From: Sclerotiophoma versabilis
Lineage: Eukaryota; Ascomycota; Dothideomycetes; Pleosporales; Didymellaceae
NCBI GenBank assembly: GCA_012274445.1
Contig: JAAROD010000011.1
Coordinates: 620,001 to 684,000, forward strand
Direction of reading: 5' to 3'
Length of the DNA stretch: 64,000 nt
Shown: piece after piece, positions 13,209-24,446 of the stretch
Position numbering within the stretch: position 1 is the stretch's first letter
How the letters are laid out: the number at the start of each line of letters is the position of its first letter
Made by a program: the position numbers and the translations under genes
The notes under the pieces: model-generated
Seen by the model: only the letters and a program-made list of their open reading frames with translations
What the model was told of the DNA's origin: nothing
Databases searched by the model: none

Positions 13209-13353
13209 GTTTGTCGTGGCGTGTGCAATGGGCCTGGGTCGCAGGGGGGTCGGAGGGGGGTCGGAGGGGAGTCGGGCAATTTTCTAGACTGCGACTCGGG
13301 CGCTGGAGCTCGGCGCCTTGCCTGCGGAGCTGCCTCGATCACAGCTGCTCTGC

Positions 13354-13374
13354 GGGGGGGAGGGGGGGGGGGGG
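13354..13374 (+). repeat. Poly-G tract, one interruption
   Basis: Seven G, one A, then thirteen G, about 150 bp upstream of the ACC1 start codon. Such a run can form a G-quadruplex or slip in replication; neither is shown by sequence alone. Confidence 0.9.
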
Positions 13375-14756
13375 CAGGTGCGGCAGAGCGGCAGCTGCAA
13401 AACCACACTTCTCGCGCTGGGCTGGGAGAGCTGGCCGGCGGGGAGGATCAGTAGACGCAGGTGTGCAGGCGGAGCCGGTGTACAATTCTCAGTACGCAAG
13501 CTTCCAGCAGAGCCGTGCTGTTACGTGCCGGTGCCGGGAGGAGCAGCAGCTGGTAAAGACGAAGGCTGGCACACTACTCGCAAGCCAATGCAGGTGTGCA
13601 GAAAGTAAGAGGGCGGTGGGGGAGGCTCACTGTGGGAGGACAGCAAGAGAGCGTGGAATGGGAGGGAGTAGGGCAGGACTCGCAGGCCGGGAGACGTGTC
13701 TGTATTAAATTTTCGATCTGCCTGCAAAACCCGCAGAGCACTGACATGGCCCTCTCGCCCTTTGGCCCATCACGGAACACCCCAAGCGCATCCCGAGCTG
13801 TTGAGCTGAGGCCGGGGCCCTGCCTATCACCCACGATGCCGAAGAGAGCCTTAGCCCCAAACAGGGACCCTCCGTCACCGCCTGCGCCCTCCTTCTTCCG
13901 GCAAGAGGCACAGACGCCTCGGTCGCCGCCAAAGTCCCGAGAGAAGCTTCGAGCACAGTGTGTGCAGCCGTTGAACTGACTCCGGCGCATCGCTCGCAGC
14001 CCAGGGAGAGCTCGGCGTCCGAGTGTTGGGCGTGGGAGCCTCGTTCAGGACTCCGAGTGTTGGGATATGTTCCGCATTAGTCCCTAGTTGCGAGCCCTGC
14101 GCGTCACCCCCAACACCAATCCTCGAGCCCATGCAGCCATGCCGTTGAGGCCTCGCTATCTCTCGACACCTGCTCAGTGGCCTGTCCCCAACCATCCTGC
14201 CCGCCCCCGCATCCTCAACAATGCGCTCCTGTTTGTTATCGTCACCACGCACGCAATGCCTGTGAAGCACCCATACATAGACTGCACCCTGCTCTTCGCT
14301 GTCGACCTGATGCTATCCTCTGCTGCAATGCTCTTCCCAGTCTCGCCATCAGCTTACACTTACATTCACCACTGTACCCCCGCTGTCGTGCACTCGGCTC
14401 TCCTCCGCCGACCGACACCCGGACTCCGGCTGCTCACCCAATCAGCGCCCGATTTGTCCGCTTCGGAACTGTCGTCAGACAGTCGATGAACCTATGAGGC
14501 TGCTATATTTGCACAATAACGCTAAGACGCTGGCCGCAAGATTGTGCCGGTGTGGTGTCGGAGCCGGCGTCTGTAGTTGTGTACGCTGATGCGGCGCGCA
14601 GCGAGCGTGGGCACTGCTGCGCGTAACACCCACGCTCAACAGCAACAACAATAACAACACCACCACCACAGACGTCAGACAAGCACCTGCAGTAGTTCCG
14701 AGCAGCATTCCGAACGTACCGAAGCCAACACGGGGGGTCCAGGGTTCAGACGCCTT

Positions 14757-14772
14757 GGGGGGGGGGGGGGGG
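14757..14772 (+). repeat. Homopolymer of 16 G
   Basis: An uninterrupted run of 16 G in the ACC1-nudE spacer, followed by TGGGCGCG. It is likely polymorphic and prone to sequencing error. Confidence 0.9.
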
Positions 14773-15283
14773 TGGGCGCGCCGGTACGGTCCGCTGCATG
14801 TGCCTTTCACATGTCAGGCAAAATCGTACGATTTTGCAGCCTACCCCAGGTCTTGGACCGCCGCAACACCACCATAGGCTATCCTGCATCTCGACTGTGC
14901 GCCGAACCGTTCCTGAGCTTATTTCGACGTCTTCCACGGCCTGAACCTCGCTTTACATGGCTGAATTCTTATCGTGGCTTTGCAGTGAATGCTGGAGACC
15001 AACTGCAGCGCGCACCAAAGGACGCTGTATACTCCAACCGCAGAAGTGGATGCCGATCTAATACGGCCTGCCACCTGTCACAGACGTCTGATCCGTGTGT
15101 TGTATTGTCTTTTGAGAGAAGTGTGCTGCTCTTTCCTGCTTTGTGTGTGGGTGGGGGAGACACTGGGGCGTGGATAACTTTCTCCTTCATTTGCATGTGA
15201 AAGTGGCCCCAACGCAACCGTCTCCACCGTGAAGTTTGAATGCACGACGTGCCTTGGCTGCTATGCATAGTTGTTGAAATATG

Positions 15284-15358
15284 CCGTTCTGGCGTAATAA
15301 TTTGTCTTCCGTTCTGGCATAACAATCTGTTAAAATAAGCCCGTTCTGGCATAATAAT
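15284..15358 (+). repeat. Three copies of an 18-base unit CCGTTCTGGCRTAAYAAT
   Basis: Copies begin at 15284, 15309 and 15341, differing at one or two positions; spacers are AT-rich and 7-14 bases long. They lie about 460 bp beyond the nudE stop codon. They could be binding sites, a decayed tandem repeat, or part of an old element. No open frame explains them. Confidence 0.75.
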
Positions 15359-15816
15359 TAGAGAGTATACATATCTTGTTGAAACAACTACAGCCTGAGC
15401 GCCCTTGGTCCCAGTATATGTAGCACACTCCACAGACCAAAGTGGCTGCCGCGGCAGGATCATTAAGCAGAGGGCCTGGAAAGGCGAAGCTGAAGGGGTT
15501 AAGAATTACGACTCTGGAGACCGTACAGGTATGACCACCGAATTGGGTGTGTTAGCGTGGACAAGCATGTCCTTATACGAAAGAACCAACACACATCGCT
15601 ACTGACAAAGGGGATGGTATTGGTATCTAAGTGATATGTAAATGCCATGATTTAGCACATGGCCTGCTCTTCCCTGCATTCCCCCTCTTGACGCTATGCA
15701 CAAGTGCCCCCCCCGATAATGCTGGTACCTGCGTTACGCCTGATGTTCCAACGCCGAATTCATGCTCGCCTTGTGGTATGAACGCCTCCAATCAAATACT
15801 GGTAAAGCACGCAAGC

Positions 15817-17769
15817 CTAGTACGTCTCCTCCTCGTACGTCGACATCTTGCGCGGACGCACTGGGGGGCCCATGCCGCCATCCATACTTGCGCTTACCCT
15901 CCTTCCTACACTCGTCCTCCTCGGTAGCGCACTACCTGGCGTAGGAATGCCGCTCCTCTCCATAGTCAGACGTCGTCCTATGGGCGTCCTGATCTCGCTC
16001 ACATCACCATCCTCGCTACCCGTGTCACTTCGCGATATGTTTAGAGATTGTGTATGGCCGTGGTCACTCGGATGCCTATTCAGAGATTGGCGGCCAAACT
16101 GTCGTCCTTCGTGAAGATGCAGAATCGGAGGAGGGGCCTTTCCTATTCGCCCACTCATCGACGCTGACGAGTAATGGCCCAGCGGGTTTCGTGAGTTCGG
16201 CGTGCGTGCGCTTGGAGTGCGCGACGCAGGTGTGCGCGTGCCAGGAGTGCGTGTCGTACTGCTTCTGGTTACTGGACTGGGTCTGCTCGTTGGTCTTGGA
16301 AGCTGAGGTGTGGACGACATTGACGCCCGGCTGCTGGGTCGGCTGTTGCTTGCATTCGAGGGCACACCGAATGAGAGCCGGCCTACACCACCACCACCAC
16401 CGCCGCTCGCGAGGTCCTGGACGGAAGAAGCCGAAGTCGACGCCTGCGACGCGCGTTTCCTGACCGAGACTGAGGTTGGTAGATAGTTGGCCGTCACACT
16501 TGGGGCTCGGGGGCTCGCTCGTGGGGGCGTAGATAGGGGTGCAGGCAGCTTTGAGCGTGCCGAGTGCACTCTCTCCTCGAGCTTCTGCATCTTGCCAATC
16601 AGGCCTCGAATCTGATAAAGAGAGCCAGACCTTGGCAAAGCAGATGCCGATGTGTTTGCTCCAACGCTGGGTCGAGACGGCCGTTGCCCCGGTACAGCGC
16701 TGGGAGGGCGCATGATGGATGGCGTGCGTCGACCACCAGCGCTGGCACCTGCAGCAGGTATTCCAGACACACTTGGGCCCCGTGCGTGCCGTGGGCGCGC
16801 AAAGGCGCCGGGTCTGGGCGTGGCAGCTGGGTCGCGCGATGCGATCGAGGCCTTCCTGGTAGGCATAGGGGGCGTAAAGGGAATGGGTCGTATGGCAAGC
16901 GGGGCATCGGATAGCGGTGGGGAGGGGGGTGTGGAGTCTGGAAGCAAAGCATCGGACTGCATGTACGGCGGGGTGGAGGCAGCAGTCGGCGAAGACATGT
17001 TCGTGTTTGTCGTCGAAGCCTCCGACATGGGCGAGCGCGGGCGCAGTGTCAGAGAGTCCTTCGCCAGGTGGTTCGAAACGGTGCGCTGGTGGTGCTTCTC
17101 GATCGTGGCCTCGGCCAGCCGCAGCTTCTCCTGGGTGATGTCCGACTCAATCTTCAGGTCGGACAGCTCGTCGCGCAGTCGCTGCGTCTCGATGCGCAGT
17201 GCTTCGCGCTCCCGCTCGCCGATCTTGATCTCCTCCTCCAGCATGACTTCCCGCTCGATTGCCACGTTGTACTTTGTCTCAATGTCCTCCAGCGACGACG
17301 TCTGGTTGCGCGTCTGGCGCTCGAAGTCGTCGTTCTGCACTTCCATGTCTCGCAGCTTGAACTGCAGCGTGCGCTGGGCATCGCGCAGGCTGGTGATCTC
17401 CTTCTGGAGCGTGTTCTGCGCGTGGTTGGCTTCGGCCTTGCTCTGCTTGTACTTGGTCTGCAATGCTGGTCAGCGATCCGCGCCCTCGGCTGAGTGTCGC
17501 AGCTGCGGCAGCCGCGGCGAACGCACCTTCCACTCCTCGGCCTCGAAGCCCAGGCGCTCGACCTTTTCCTGCAGCTTGCGCTCGCGCTTCTCGCTCTCCT
17601 CGACATCGCGCTCCAGCTCGGCCTCGAGCTCCTTGCTGGACGACTGGAACTCCTGCAGCTCGGCGTCGAGCGTTTCGTAGGCTGTCTTGTAGTAGTCCAG
17701 CTCCTCCTGCAGGCTGCCGAAGCCGCTGCTCCGGGCCGCAGGCGAGCACGGCGTCTCCGCGCCTACCAT
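15817..17769 (-). CDS. nudE: NudE, nuclear distribution coiled-coil protein
   Basis: Dynein regulator that binds LIS1/NudF and supports nuclear migration along microtubules in hyphae. Exon 1 (17769-17527, 81 codons) begins MVGAETPCSP, and a 69-bp intron (17526-17458) joins EEWK to TKYKQSK. Exon 2 runs 17457-15817, giving 627 aa. Residues about 20-205 are a continuous coiled coil with heptads typical of the NudE N-terminal region (LQEELDYYKTAYETLDAEL). The rest is a Ser/Pro/Thr/Arg-rich disordered tail with a run of PSARTPNSR-like segments and a glycine run, as in other fungal NudE proteins. The start is the first in-frame ATG before the coiled coil. The call rests on the conserved N-terminus. 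Confidence 0.9.
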
Positions 17770-17947
17770 GGCGGCAGCACCGTGGGCGGCGTCGGGCGCA
17801 GGGGGTTCTCAGGAGAGTGCGCAGCGCTGGCTGGGCGGGGGTTGCAGCTGGCGGCCTGGTAGTCGCCGGCGTGCTTGGTGGGCACAGCCTGGTCCCGCGC
17901 GCCGTCGTAGCAAGAGCCGTGACGTTGATGTGGAAGCGCAGGCGGGG

Positions 17948-17998
17948 TCGTTGGTCGTTGGTCGTTGGTCGGTGGTCGGTGGTCGGTGGTCGGTGGAC
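17948..17998 (+). repeat. Heptamer tandem repeat GTTGGTC turning into GGTGGTC
   Basis: About seven consecutive 7-base units about 180-230 bp upstream of the nudE start; the unit changes from GTTGGTC to GGTGGTC part way. This is a simple minisatellite. Confidence 0.85.
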
Positions 17999-18352
17999 GT
18001 GGGCGGCTGGCGCCGTTCCTGCGTCGTCTGTCAGGTGTTGACTGTTTCAGCAGCGAACCGGCCTGTGTGTTGACAGCCGCGCGCCGTTGCCAGAGGCAAA
18101 TCTTCCGCCCGCTGTTCCCGGTCGCAGCGTCGCCGTGTTGGCAATGTTCCTGTCCCTGTCCCTGTCCCTGTGCCGATTAGCAGTTAGTAGTGAGTCGCAC
18201 CCGGCAGCGAGGTGGGCGGGAGTGTGTTGGCATGGCCGTCGTGTTTGAGCGGGTCGCGCTGTTGTCCCCGGCGACCGTGCGCGCTGCTTGCGGCTGCACG
18301 AACGGGGGCTGGTAACGGCTGGCGGGCAAGGCTGCTGCCCATGTTATCGATA

Positions 18353-18384
18353 CCCACCTCCCACCTCCCACCTCCCACCTCCCC
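18353..18384 (+). repeat. Heptamer tandem repeat CCCACCT
   Basis: Four to five direct copies of a 7-base C-rich unit in the nudE-carrier spacer. Its period equals that of the repeat near 17950 but the sequence differs. Confidence 0.85.
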
Positions 18385-18651
18385 AGCAAAAGGAAGCCGT
18401 GGCTGCATCGTCGCCCACCCAAGACCCAGGCTGGCGCTATGCACCCTGTTCGCGCCATGTCTGCCGTACAGCGAGCCGCCTCCATCACGTGCGCCACCGC
18501 GACTTTGACTTTGGGCGTCACATGCACTTTTCAACCTTGGGCTGCGTCCCACGTCAAGGGATCCCAAACATCGTCGTGAAATTATCGTATACATGTGAGA
18601 ACAAAACCGGGTATATGTACAATTTGCTGCCGTCCATCCCTGCGTAAGACG

Positions 18652-20353
18652 TTACTCCTTTTTGCCATATGTGTCTGCAATGTCCCTCGCCTGCTCCTGG
18701 GCGTTGTGTGCTATCTCCTTACCCTTCTCTACCAGGCTGCCAGACTGCGACTCGGTGCTGGCGGCTTGCTGCGCACTGGACGTCGTCGAGTCTGCTGCTT
18801 GGGTGAATTTGTTGTACACTTCGCTGGCCTGTCCCCGTGCTGTCGAAGACACTGACTCAGCCTTCTCCGTCGCCTTTGCGTACGAGCCACTAGCAGCGTC
18901 TTGGGCAGTCAGCGTCGTGGACTGTGCTGCGTCGCTTGCCTTGTTGTACGCCTCGCTGGCCTGTTCTTGTGCTGTCGATGAAACCGACTTTGCTGTCTCG
19001 GCAGCCTTCGCATATGCATCGCCCGCCTGCTCCTTGCCACTCTTATATAGGCTTTGGGCTTGCTGAGACCCCTGTGCAACAGCGTCTTGAACCTTCTCGG
19101 CTGCCTGTCCAGCAACCTCGACGCCCTTCGTGTAGGCATCGCTCACTCGCTCCTTGCCATCTTCGATGCCGTCTGCTGCCATCTGCTTGAGCTCGTCGGG
19201 GCTAGGGAACTTTTGCATTGACTTCAGAACGGCGTAGTACAGGTTGATTATGACGGCGTGAATGCGCTCCTTCATCAGCATCGTGATGCCGTGTGAGAAG
19301 AAGCCCTTCAACACTTCTCCGCCAAGACCCTGGTACAGGCCAGCCAAACCTTCCGTCTGTGCAATGCGCAAGATAGTAGCGAACACAGTGCGCTGCCTGG
19401 CACGGATAGCCACCGACCCCAACGGCCTCCCTGCCTTCTCGAATTCTGAAGTCTCACCAGTGGTTTGGCTGGGCTTCTGGGACGAGACTTGAGCCCGTGT
19501 CTTCGCAAGCTGGAACGGATAGGTGATGGTGGAGGCCAATGCCTTGCTCGTTGCCGCGATAAGGAAGGTGATGCGTGCGCCGGGGTCGTCGCGCTTGCCC
19601 GGCGATACTAATAGCCGCAGCAGCACTTTGTGCAGCAGCATAGTGAGGGATGGGTTGAGCGTCAGGATGAGGCTGGCCGAGTAGCCTGACCAGAAGCCCT
19701 GCAGTCCCTTCTCCTTTCTGATTTCGTATGCAATGTCGCGTGTGCTTGAAGCTGGCGGTATGCCCGTGCTGCCTTCGAGGGCCGTCATTGCTGCCGTCTG
19801 CTTCCTGGTGACAATGTTCTGGAGGGGCGTCGTGCAGAACTTGGAGAAGGCGCCGGCCACCACACCCACACCAATCTCTTCCATCGCGCCTAGGCTCTTC
19901 CGTCCGCCATGCGCGGCTAAGCGACTCTGCCTCGCGTATGAGTAGGCGAGGAAGAACAGGAAGCTGTCCGTGACGCCCTTGAACACCTCGTGGGGCACGC
20001 CGTTGTAAAAGGCCGCCAGTCCGCCTTCGCGCTCGTAGATCTTCTCGACTGCATCCACGATTCCGTCATATCGGGGCCGCTCATTGTCGCCCTGGAGCTG
20101 CTTCTGTACTTGCAGACGCGTGACCACGAGATCGAGTGGGTACGTGATCAGCTTCGATATCGCCGTGCCTAACGCGCCAGAGGTTGCGTGGCCGAGGGCT
20201 GGCAGGGCGGGCCCCAGAGCGCTGGGCTTCGTCGCCTGCTCATGGGTGAGGTGGTACAGGGAGAAGGCATCCTGTGCGCGTTAGCTGGGCTCTGGCGGTG
20301 GCGTGATAGCAGCTCACCAACTGCGAGTTGTAGATGTACGTGTAGCTGCTCAT
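18652..20353 (-). CDS. SLC25 carrier, peroxisomal PMP47/ANT1-like, with repeat tail
   Basis: Membrane solute carrier. Exon 1 (20353-20318) encodes MSSYTYIYNSQL; a 46-bp intron leads to exon 2 (20271-18652), total 551 aa. Three carrier repeats show P-x-D/Q signatures: YPLDLVVTRLQVQ, PLQNIVTRKQ and YPFQLAKTRAQV. The short N-terminus and these motifs fit the peroxisomal adenine-nucleotide/PMP47 branch better than inner-mitochondrial carriers, but substrate and organelle are inferred. After about residue 365 the protein continues for about 185 residues rich in Ala, Ser, Gln and Lys. This tail includes four back-to-back 22-residue units, each opening with A-[SG]-x-x-Y-x-K and alternating in two types (A-B-A-B), like amphipathic 11-mer repeats of LEA or lipid-droplet proteins. 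That tail is not part of the SLC25 family. Confidence 0.88.
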
Positions 20354-21913
20354 CTTGACGCCGACGGGCGATTCTCAGGATACAGCACGAGCGTAATTAA
20401 GAAGATGAGCCTCGACAAGAGGATCAAAGAACGCGGGGAAAGCTCTCATGATGCCCTTTCGCGGAGACGGGTCCGCTTTGTGACGCCTGACAAGACGTCA
20501 TCCTGAAGCTGCAGCCACCGCAGCAGCCAACAGCAGCTGGACTGCATAGCCGAGCCGAGGTCGTTGGTAGAAATTTACTGCGCTTGTGAACACTCAACCA
20601 CCACCAACACCTCTGATCAGCAGCTGCACAGAACGTGCCGTCGCAACACCGCCCGGATGTCGCCGCTAGCATTTAGGAGCTGTAGAAAGCGTACTGCATG
20701 TGCAACGGAAGATGTGGTGCGCTGCAGCAGTACGCCCACGGCAATGCATCAAGCTACGCCTGGGCCCGGTGTCAGCTCGTTGGGCGAGAATGTAGACCAC
20801 GGAGCACTCAAAGCAACTGTGAGAACCTTCTGGTCATGATCACTGTTGAAAGTATCCTCCAAAATTAGAACTTAGCCAGCAATTGGGATTCATCGAGACA
20901 GACTCTAATCGAGGAGGAAGTTGCGACTCTCAGCCCTGGCAACATACACACACACACACACCATCGGCTTATACTCTTTTCGCAAGTCGTACACTCTTTT
21001 TGACTGCCTCTTGTGTTGCTAACTGAGCATTGTTGCCTCAGGCCTTGTTGACGTCGTAGGACCATAGCATGACGCCCAGCTACAACTCCACCCACCGTAA
21101 ACGCCATCGAGTTGACGAGTATCATCTATAGCAATCACGAGTCAACAAGCAGGCCAACCGTACTTTCAACGATCGAATCGTGCATGTCATGGGCTTCAGC
21201 CAAGAGTTCTCGCTATGCGGAGCTTATGAAACCACCTCCTGTGAAACGATGGCTTCCTTCAAAACTGTCAACCGCGCCTGTCTCCGCTGTCGTGCCGTCA
21301 ATGCTGGCTCTCGTCAATATGTATGTATCAAGCCAAGCTGGGCGACCCATGCATTGAAACGCGTGTTTTCTCTCGTTGAGTGTTGCACCCAGCGACGATC
21401 GTCTTAGCCCTCCATCCTTGCTGAATTGACCAAAGTCCGAGAGACAAGGACGTTCTGTTTGCTATATCCCGCTGCTCGGCACTCTTAAACGACCTTGGCG
21501 CATACGTATGACACCAAGCTTTCCTCTCAGCCGCTTAGGAGGCTAAGACATCAGTTTGATCGATTCAACATACCGATCAGCATCTGCAGGTCAACCGTCA
21601 GCTTGAGGCTCCCACAACTAGACGATCATGTACAGCTTGGCGGGTATGCCTTGTTTCGAGCGAGCAGTTTATTTGGTATGAAGGTAGGTATAAAGATGCT
21701 TGAGGAGCTTGTCTATACTGTCCATCATCATCATCAACAGCTTTCCCCCTTCTCTCTTGTGCCGATCTCTTCTGCACGCCTTCTCTTCAACTTTGTGCTA
21801 GCCACAATCTTTTGTTCTTCAAGTCGCTCATTTGCTGTGCGAAGACTTCTTTGTTCTTCAACTCTTACAAACTTCTACATACCCTCATTCTACGACTCAA
21901 TCTATCAGCAACT
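20354..21913. other. Divergent intergenic region, carrier and pectate lyase promoters
   Basis: Lies between the start codons of two divergently transcribed genes, so it holds both promoters. It contains a (CA)n run at about 20946-20962. A TATA-like TATAAA at 21689 and a C/T-rich stretch at about 21741-21790 precede the pectate lyase. Open frames here are short and unrecognised. Confidence 0.6.
21689..21694 (+). promoter_or_regulatory. Probable TATA box of the pectate lyase gene
   Basis: TATAAA 220 bp before the ATG, followed by a pyrimidine-rich tract, the usual layout of a strongly inducible fungal secreted-enzyme promoter. The transcription start is not determined. Confidence 0.5.
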
Positions 21914-23429
21914 ATGCGATTCAGTCTTGCAACCATCGCCACTGCGGCACTCCTCTTCTCGGTCTCAGCCGCTCCTCACAGAAGCCACAGCAAAGATCGC
22001 AACAGCACCGACACCAATGAGCAGGGCCGCAAGGAAGTTGTTCGTGGCCGCTACTCCGATGGCACTTTTCCATCTGGCGCCTTTGGCTCCAGCGGTACTG
22101 CTGCCCCTACTGGTCTTCCAGGCTTCGCCAGCAAGCCATCTAGTCCTGCTTTGACCGCCGCACCTAGTGCACTGCCCACTCTTGGTGCGGACCTGAGCAC
22201 CGTATCTTTCGATTTTCCGTCTTCCGCGGCTGGCAAGTTCACTGGCGTATCTAGGGCTAAGTCAGACGATTCGGAATCGTCTGATTCTTCTGATTCTGAT
22301 TCTGATTCTAAAGATAAATCGAGCGACTCGAGCGACTCTTCAGAGGACAGCAAGGATAGTAAGGATATTAAGGATAAAGAGGATAGCAGCTCGGATGAAA
22401 AGGATGCCAGTGGAGGAGATGAAAGTACCTCAGATGACTCTACTTCTGGAGACGAACCCTCTTCTGGATCTGGAAACAAGAGCTCACCTGGATCTGATGA
22501 CGATGATTCTTCTTCAGATACTGGCTCTGGCTCTGGCTCAGGTGATGAGAAATCTTCTTCAGGCTCCGGCGGCTCAGACGACAGGCAATCCTCATCCGGC
22601 TCTGATGCAGGCTCAGGTTCAGGAAGTAGCTCATCAGGGGGTGGCTCATCTGGTGGTAGCTCCAACTCCACAACCCCAAGCATGCCCAGCAGTGGCGGCT
22701 CAACAGCATCCGGCACTTTCCCTGCCGCAGCCGGTGAATCAACTCTTTCCAAACCCATGGAAGTCACTGACTTTGACGGCGGCATGGTCAAATTCGGCCG
22801 CGGCGTGTCCTGCTCATCTGGCGAGGGAGGTGACAGCGACGCCGTCTTTATTGTCGCGGACGGTGGTTCCCTCTCGAATGTCATCATCGGCGCCGACCAG
22901 ATCGAAGGCGTTCACTGCGCTGGTGCCTGCACGATCACAAACGTTTGGTGGGAAGCAGTCTGCGAGGACGCTCTTTCCTTCAAGGGCAACGGTGATGGCA
23001 CTGTCTCTGGTGGTGGTGCGAAGGGTGCAAAGGACAAGGTCGTCCAGCACAATGGTGTGGGCACTATCTCCATTTCTGGTTTCCATGTCGAGGACTTCGG
23101 CAAGCTGTACCGTTCGTGCGGTAACTGCAAGACTGTAAGCATCCTTTCTCCATTTTCATGCGAGAGCGTAGCTTTTACTAACCATGCCATAGCAAGGCGA
23201 GCGCCACGTTAAAATTGACGGCGTCACAGCATCCGGTGGCTCTGCTACGCTTGTTGGCATCAATTCGAACTTTGGCGACACCGCTACCATTACAAACTCC
23301 TGCATCACAGGCACAAATGTCATCTGTCAGGAATTTGAGGGCACCTCTCCAGGCAATGAGCCCAAGGAGATTAGCAGTGGTCCTAGCTCGTCGTGTATCT
23401 ACACTGATGCTGACATCAACGCCTGTTAA
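21914..23429 (+). CDS. Secreted pectate lyase, PL3 family, with Ser/Asp-rich linker
   Basis: Cleaves polygalacturonate by beta-elimination outside the cell. Two exons, 21914-23134 and 23193-23429, give 485 aa; the 58-bp intron falls inside CGNCKT|QGERHVKIDG. MRFSLATIATAALLFSVSA is a clear signal peptide, which fixes the start. Residues about 117-262 are low complexity: first Ser-Asp/Lys repeats (SDSSDSDSDSKDK), then Gly-Ser. The catalytic domain, about 263-485, carries PL3 hallmarks VWWEAVCEDALSFKG, VVQHNGVG and DFGKLYRSCGNC. The domain has normal length (about 220 residues), so the enzyme should be active. The linker makes the protein about twice the common PL3 length. Pectin-related relics lie downstream. 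Confidence 0.93.
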
Positions 23430-24446
23430 GCTTACTGCAGTCTGTAATTGGGTTAAACCCCAGCCGGATCGGGAAGCGAATGGAATGGTTGTTGTTGCAT
23501 TGAGGAGAAGCAGTGTGTTCGAAGTCGGTGTTCTATTGATTGTACATACTTCTTTTTCGATGGCGTAGATACAAAGACACATCACATGCCCTACTCTTGC
23601 TTGCTCTTAGTTTGCCCACTTCAACATACATCACGTGATTATTCATGCCATCGTTGCGGAAAGTTCCACAGCTTCTTCTCCAAGTAAACCAAGATTTGTT
23701 TCTAAGTCAGAATGTCGACTTACGATCGTTGCACTGCTCCCTGGGCTTTGCTGACGGACTGTGTTAATGAGAGTATCAGCAATGGCGAGACGACACAGAG
23801 TGGGCGGCACCTTACTCTTGAGACAAGGCACGGCATACGGTGTCCGTTGAAAGGTTTTCAATACGTGTTTCTGTATTTTCGGGTGCTAGAAGTTGAGGAT
23901 CGTCATGCTGAACATGAGTATGCAAGGACAGTGCAGGCGGGGTGTACGCTTCCAAGCGGCTGCTTGCCCATACGAAACATAGCAAATTGCCCGCTTCACT
24001 CGTGAGATAGTGTGATGGGTCTTCACACAAAGCCAATCCTAAGAGAGCTTGATCGACCTGCGGTCTCGATCTTAGGCTTGAGTTTCATCGAAGACAAGGT
24101 TTCGGCTGACGCAGCGCAAGCCGACCGATTTCGCTCGCCGAAGAATTTTACCCAAGGGGCGTTCCGAATCGAGACGGGATCACGATACAGTCGCCAACAG
24201 ATACTAGAAGTTTCCTAGAACAGTATCTTTGAAGAATCCTTGAGCAAGTCCGAATAAGCACAGGGTGATCGGGTGTCGTGTCATGGTATTTCGAAATGCC
24301 GTGTCGTGCATTTCGGGAAGGCTCAACGGTGGTGGTTCCGGAGAAACTGACGAATCACACGCGCCCTGTCCTTAGCGTACGGCGCGGTGGCGGATTGTAA
24401 TCGGTCCCGCTCACCGCAAACGCATTGCCACCACGATTTGCCTTCA
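23430..24446. other. Spacer downstream of the pectate lyase
   Basis: The pectate lyase 3' UTR should lie in the first few hundred bases. Short open frames on both strands show no family resemblance. No repeat is recognised. Confidence 0.5.

Larger units (their letters stand above)
13209..15816. other. Long spacer between nudE and ACC1, with ACC1 promoter side
   Basis: The first few hundred bases, GC-rich with homopolymer G, are upstream of the minus-strand ACC1 start and should hold its promoter. Open frames of 130-170 codons occur on both strands, but none looks like a protein family and they overlap each other in several phases. Two poly-G tracts and one triplicated 18-mer are listed separately. 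No gene can be supported here. Confidence 0.5.
17770..18651. other. Spacer with nudE promoter side and heptamer repeats
   Basis: Upstream of nudE (minus strand) and downstream of the SLC25 carrier stop codon. It is GC-rich with several short tandem repeats, noted separately, and a hexamer CTGTCC repeat near 18148-18172. No gene is recognised. Confidence 0.5.

Noticed and set aside
13574..13990. Overlapping frames of about 130 codons on both strands upstream of ACC1
   Set aside because: GC-rich spacer with mutually overlapping frames in several phases, no motifs, and promoter-like position.
20946..20962. (CA)n run as a possible special element
   Set aside because: An ordinary dinucleotide microsatellite in a spacer.
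21495..22154. 219-codon frame covering the pectate lyase leader
   Set aside because: It runs through the TATA/pyrimidine-rich promoter and is out of phase with the signal peptide and lyase.
22051..22887. 278-codon frame antisense to the pectate lyase linker
   Set aside because: A Glu/Ser/Leu-rich shadow of the Ser/Asp repeat; no independent start context or family.
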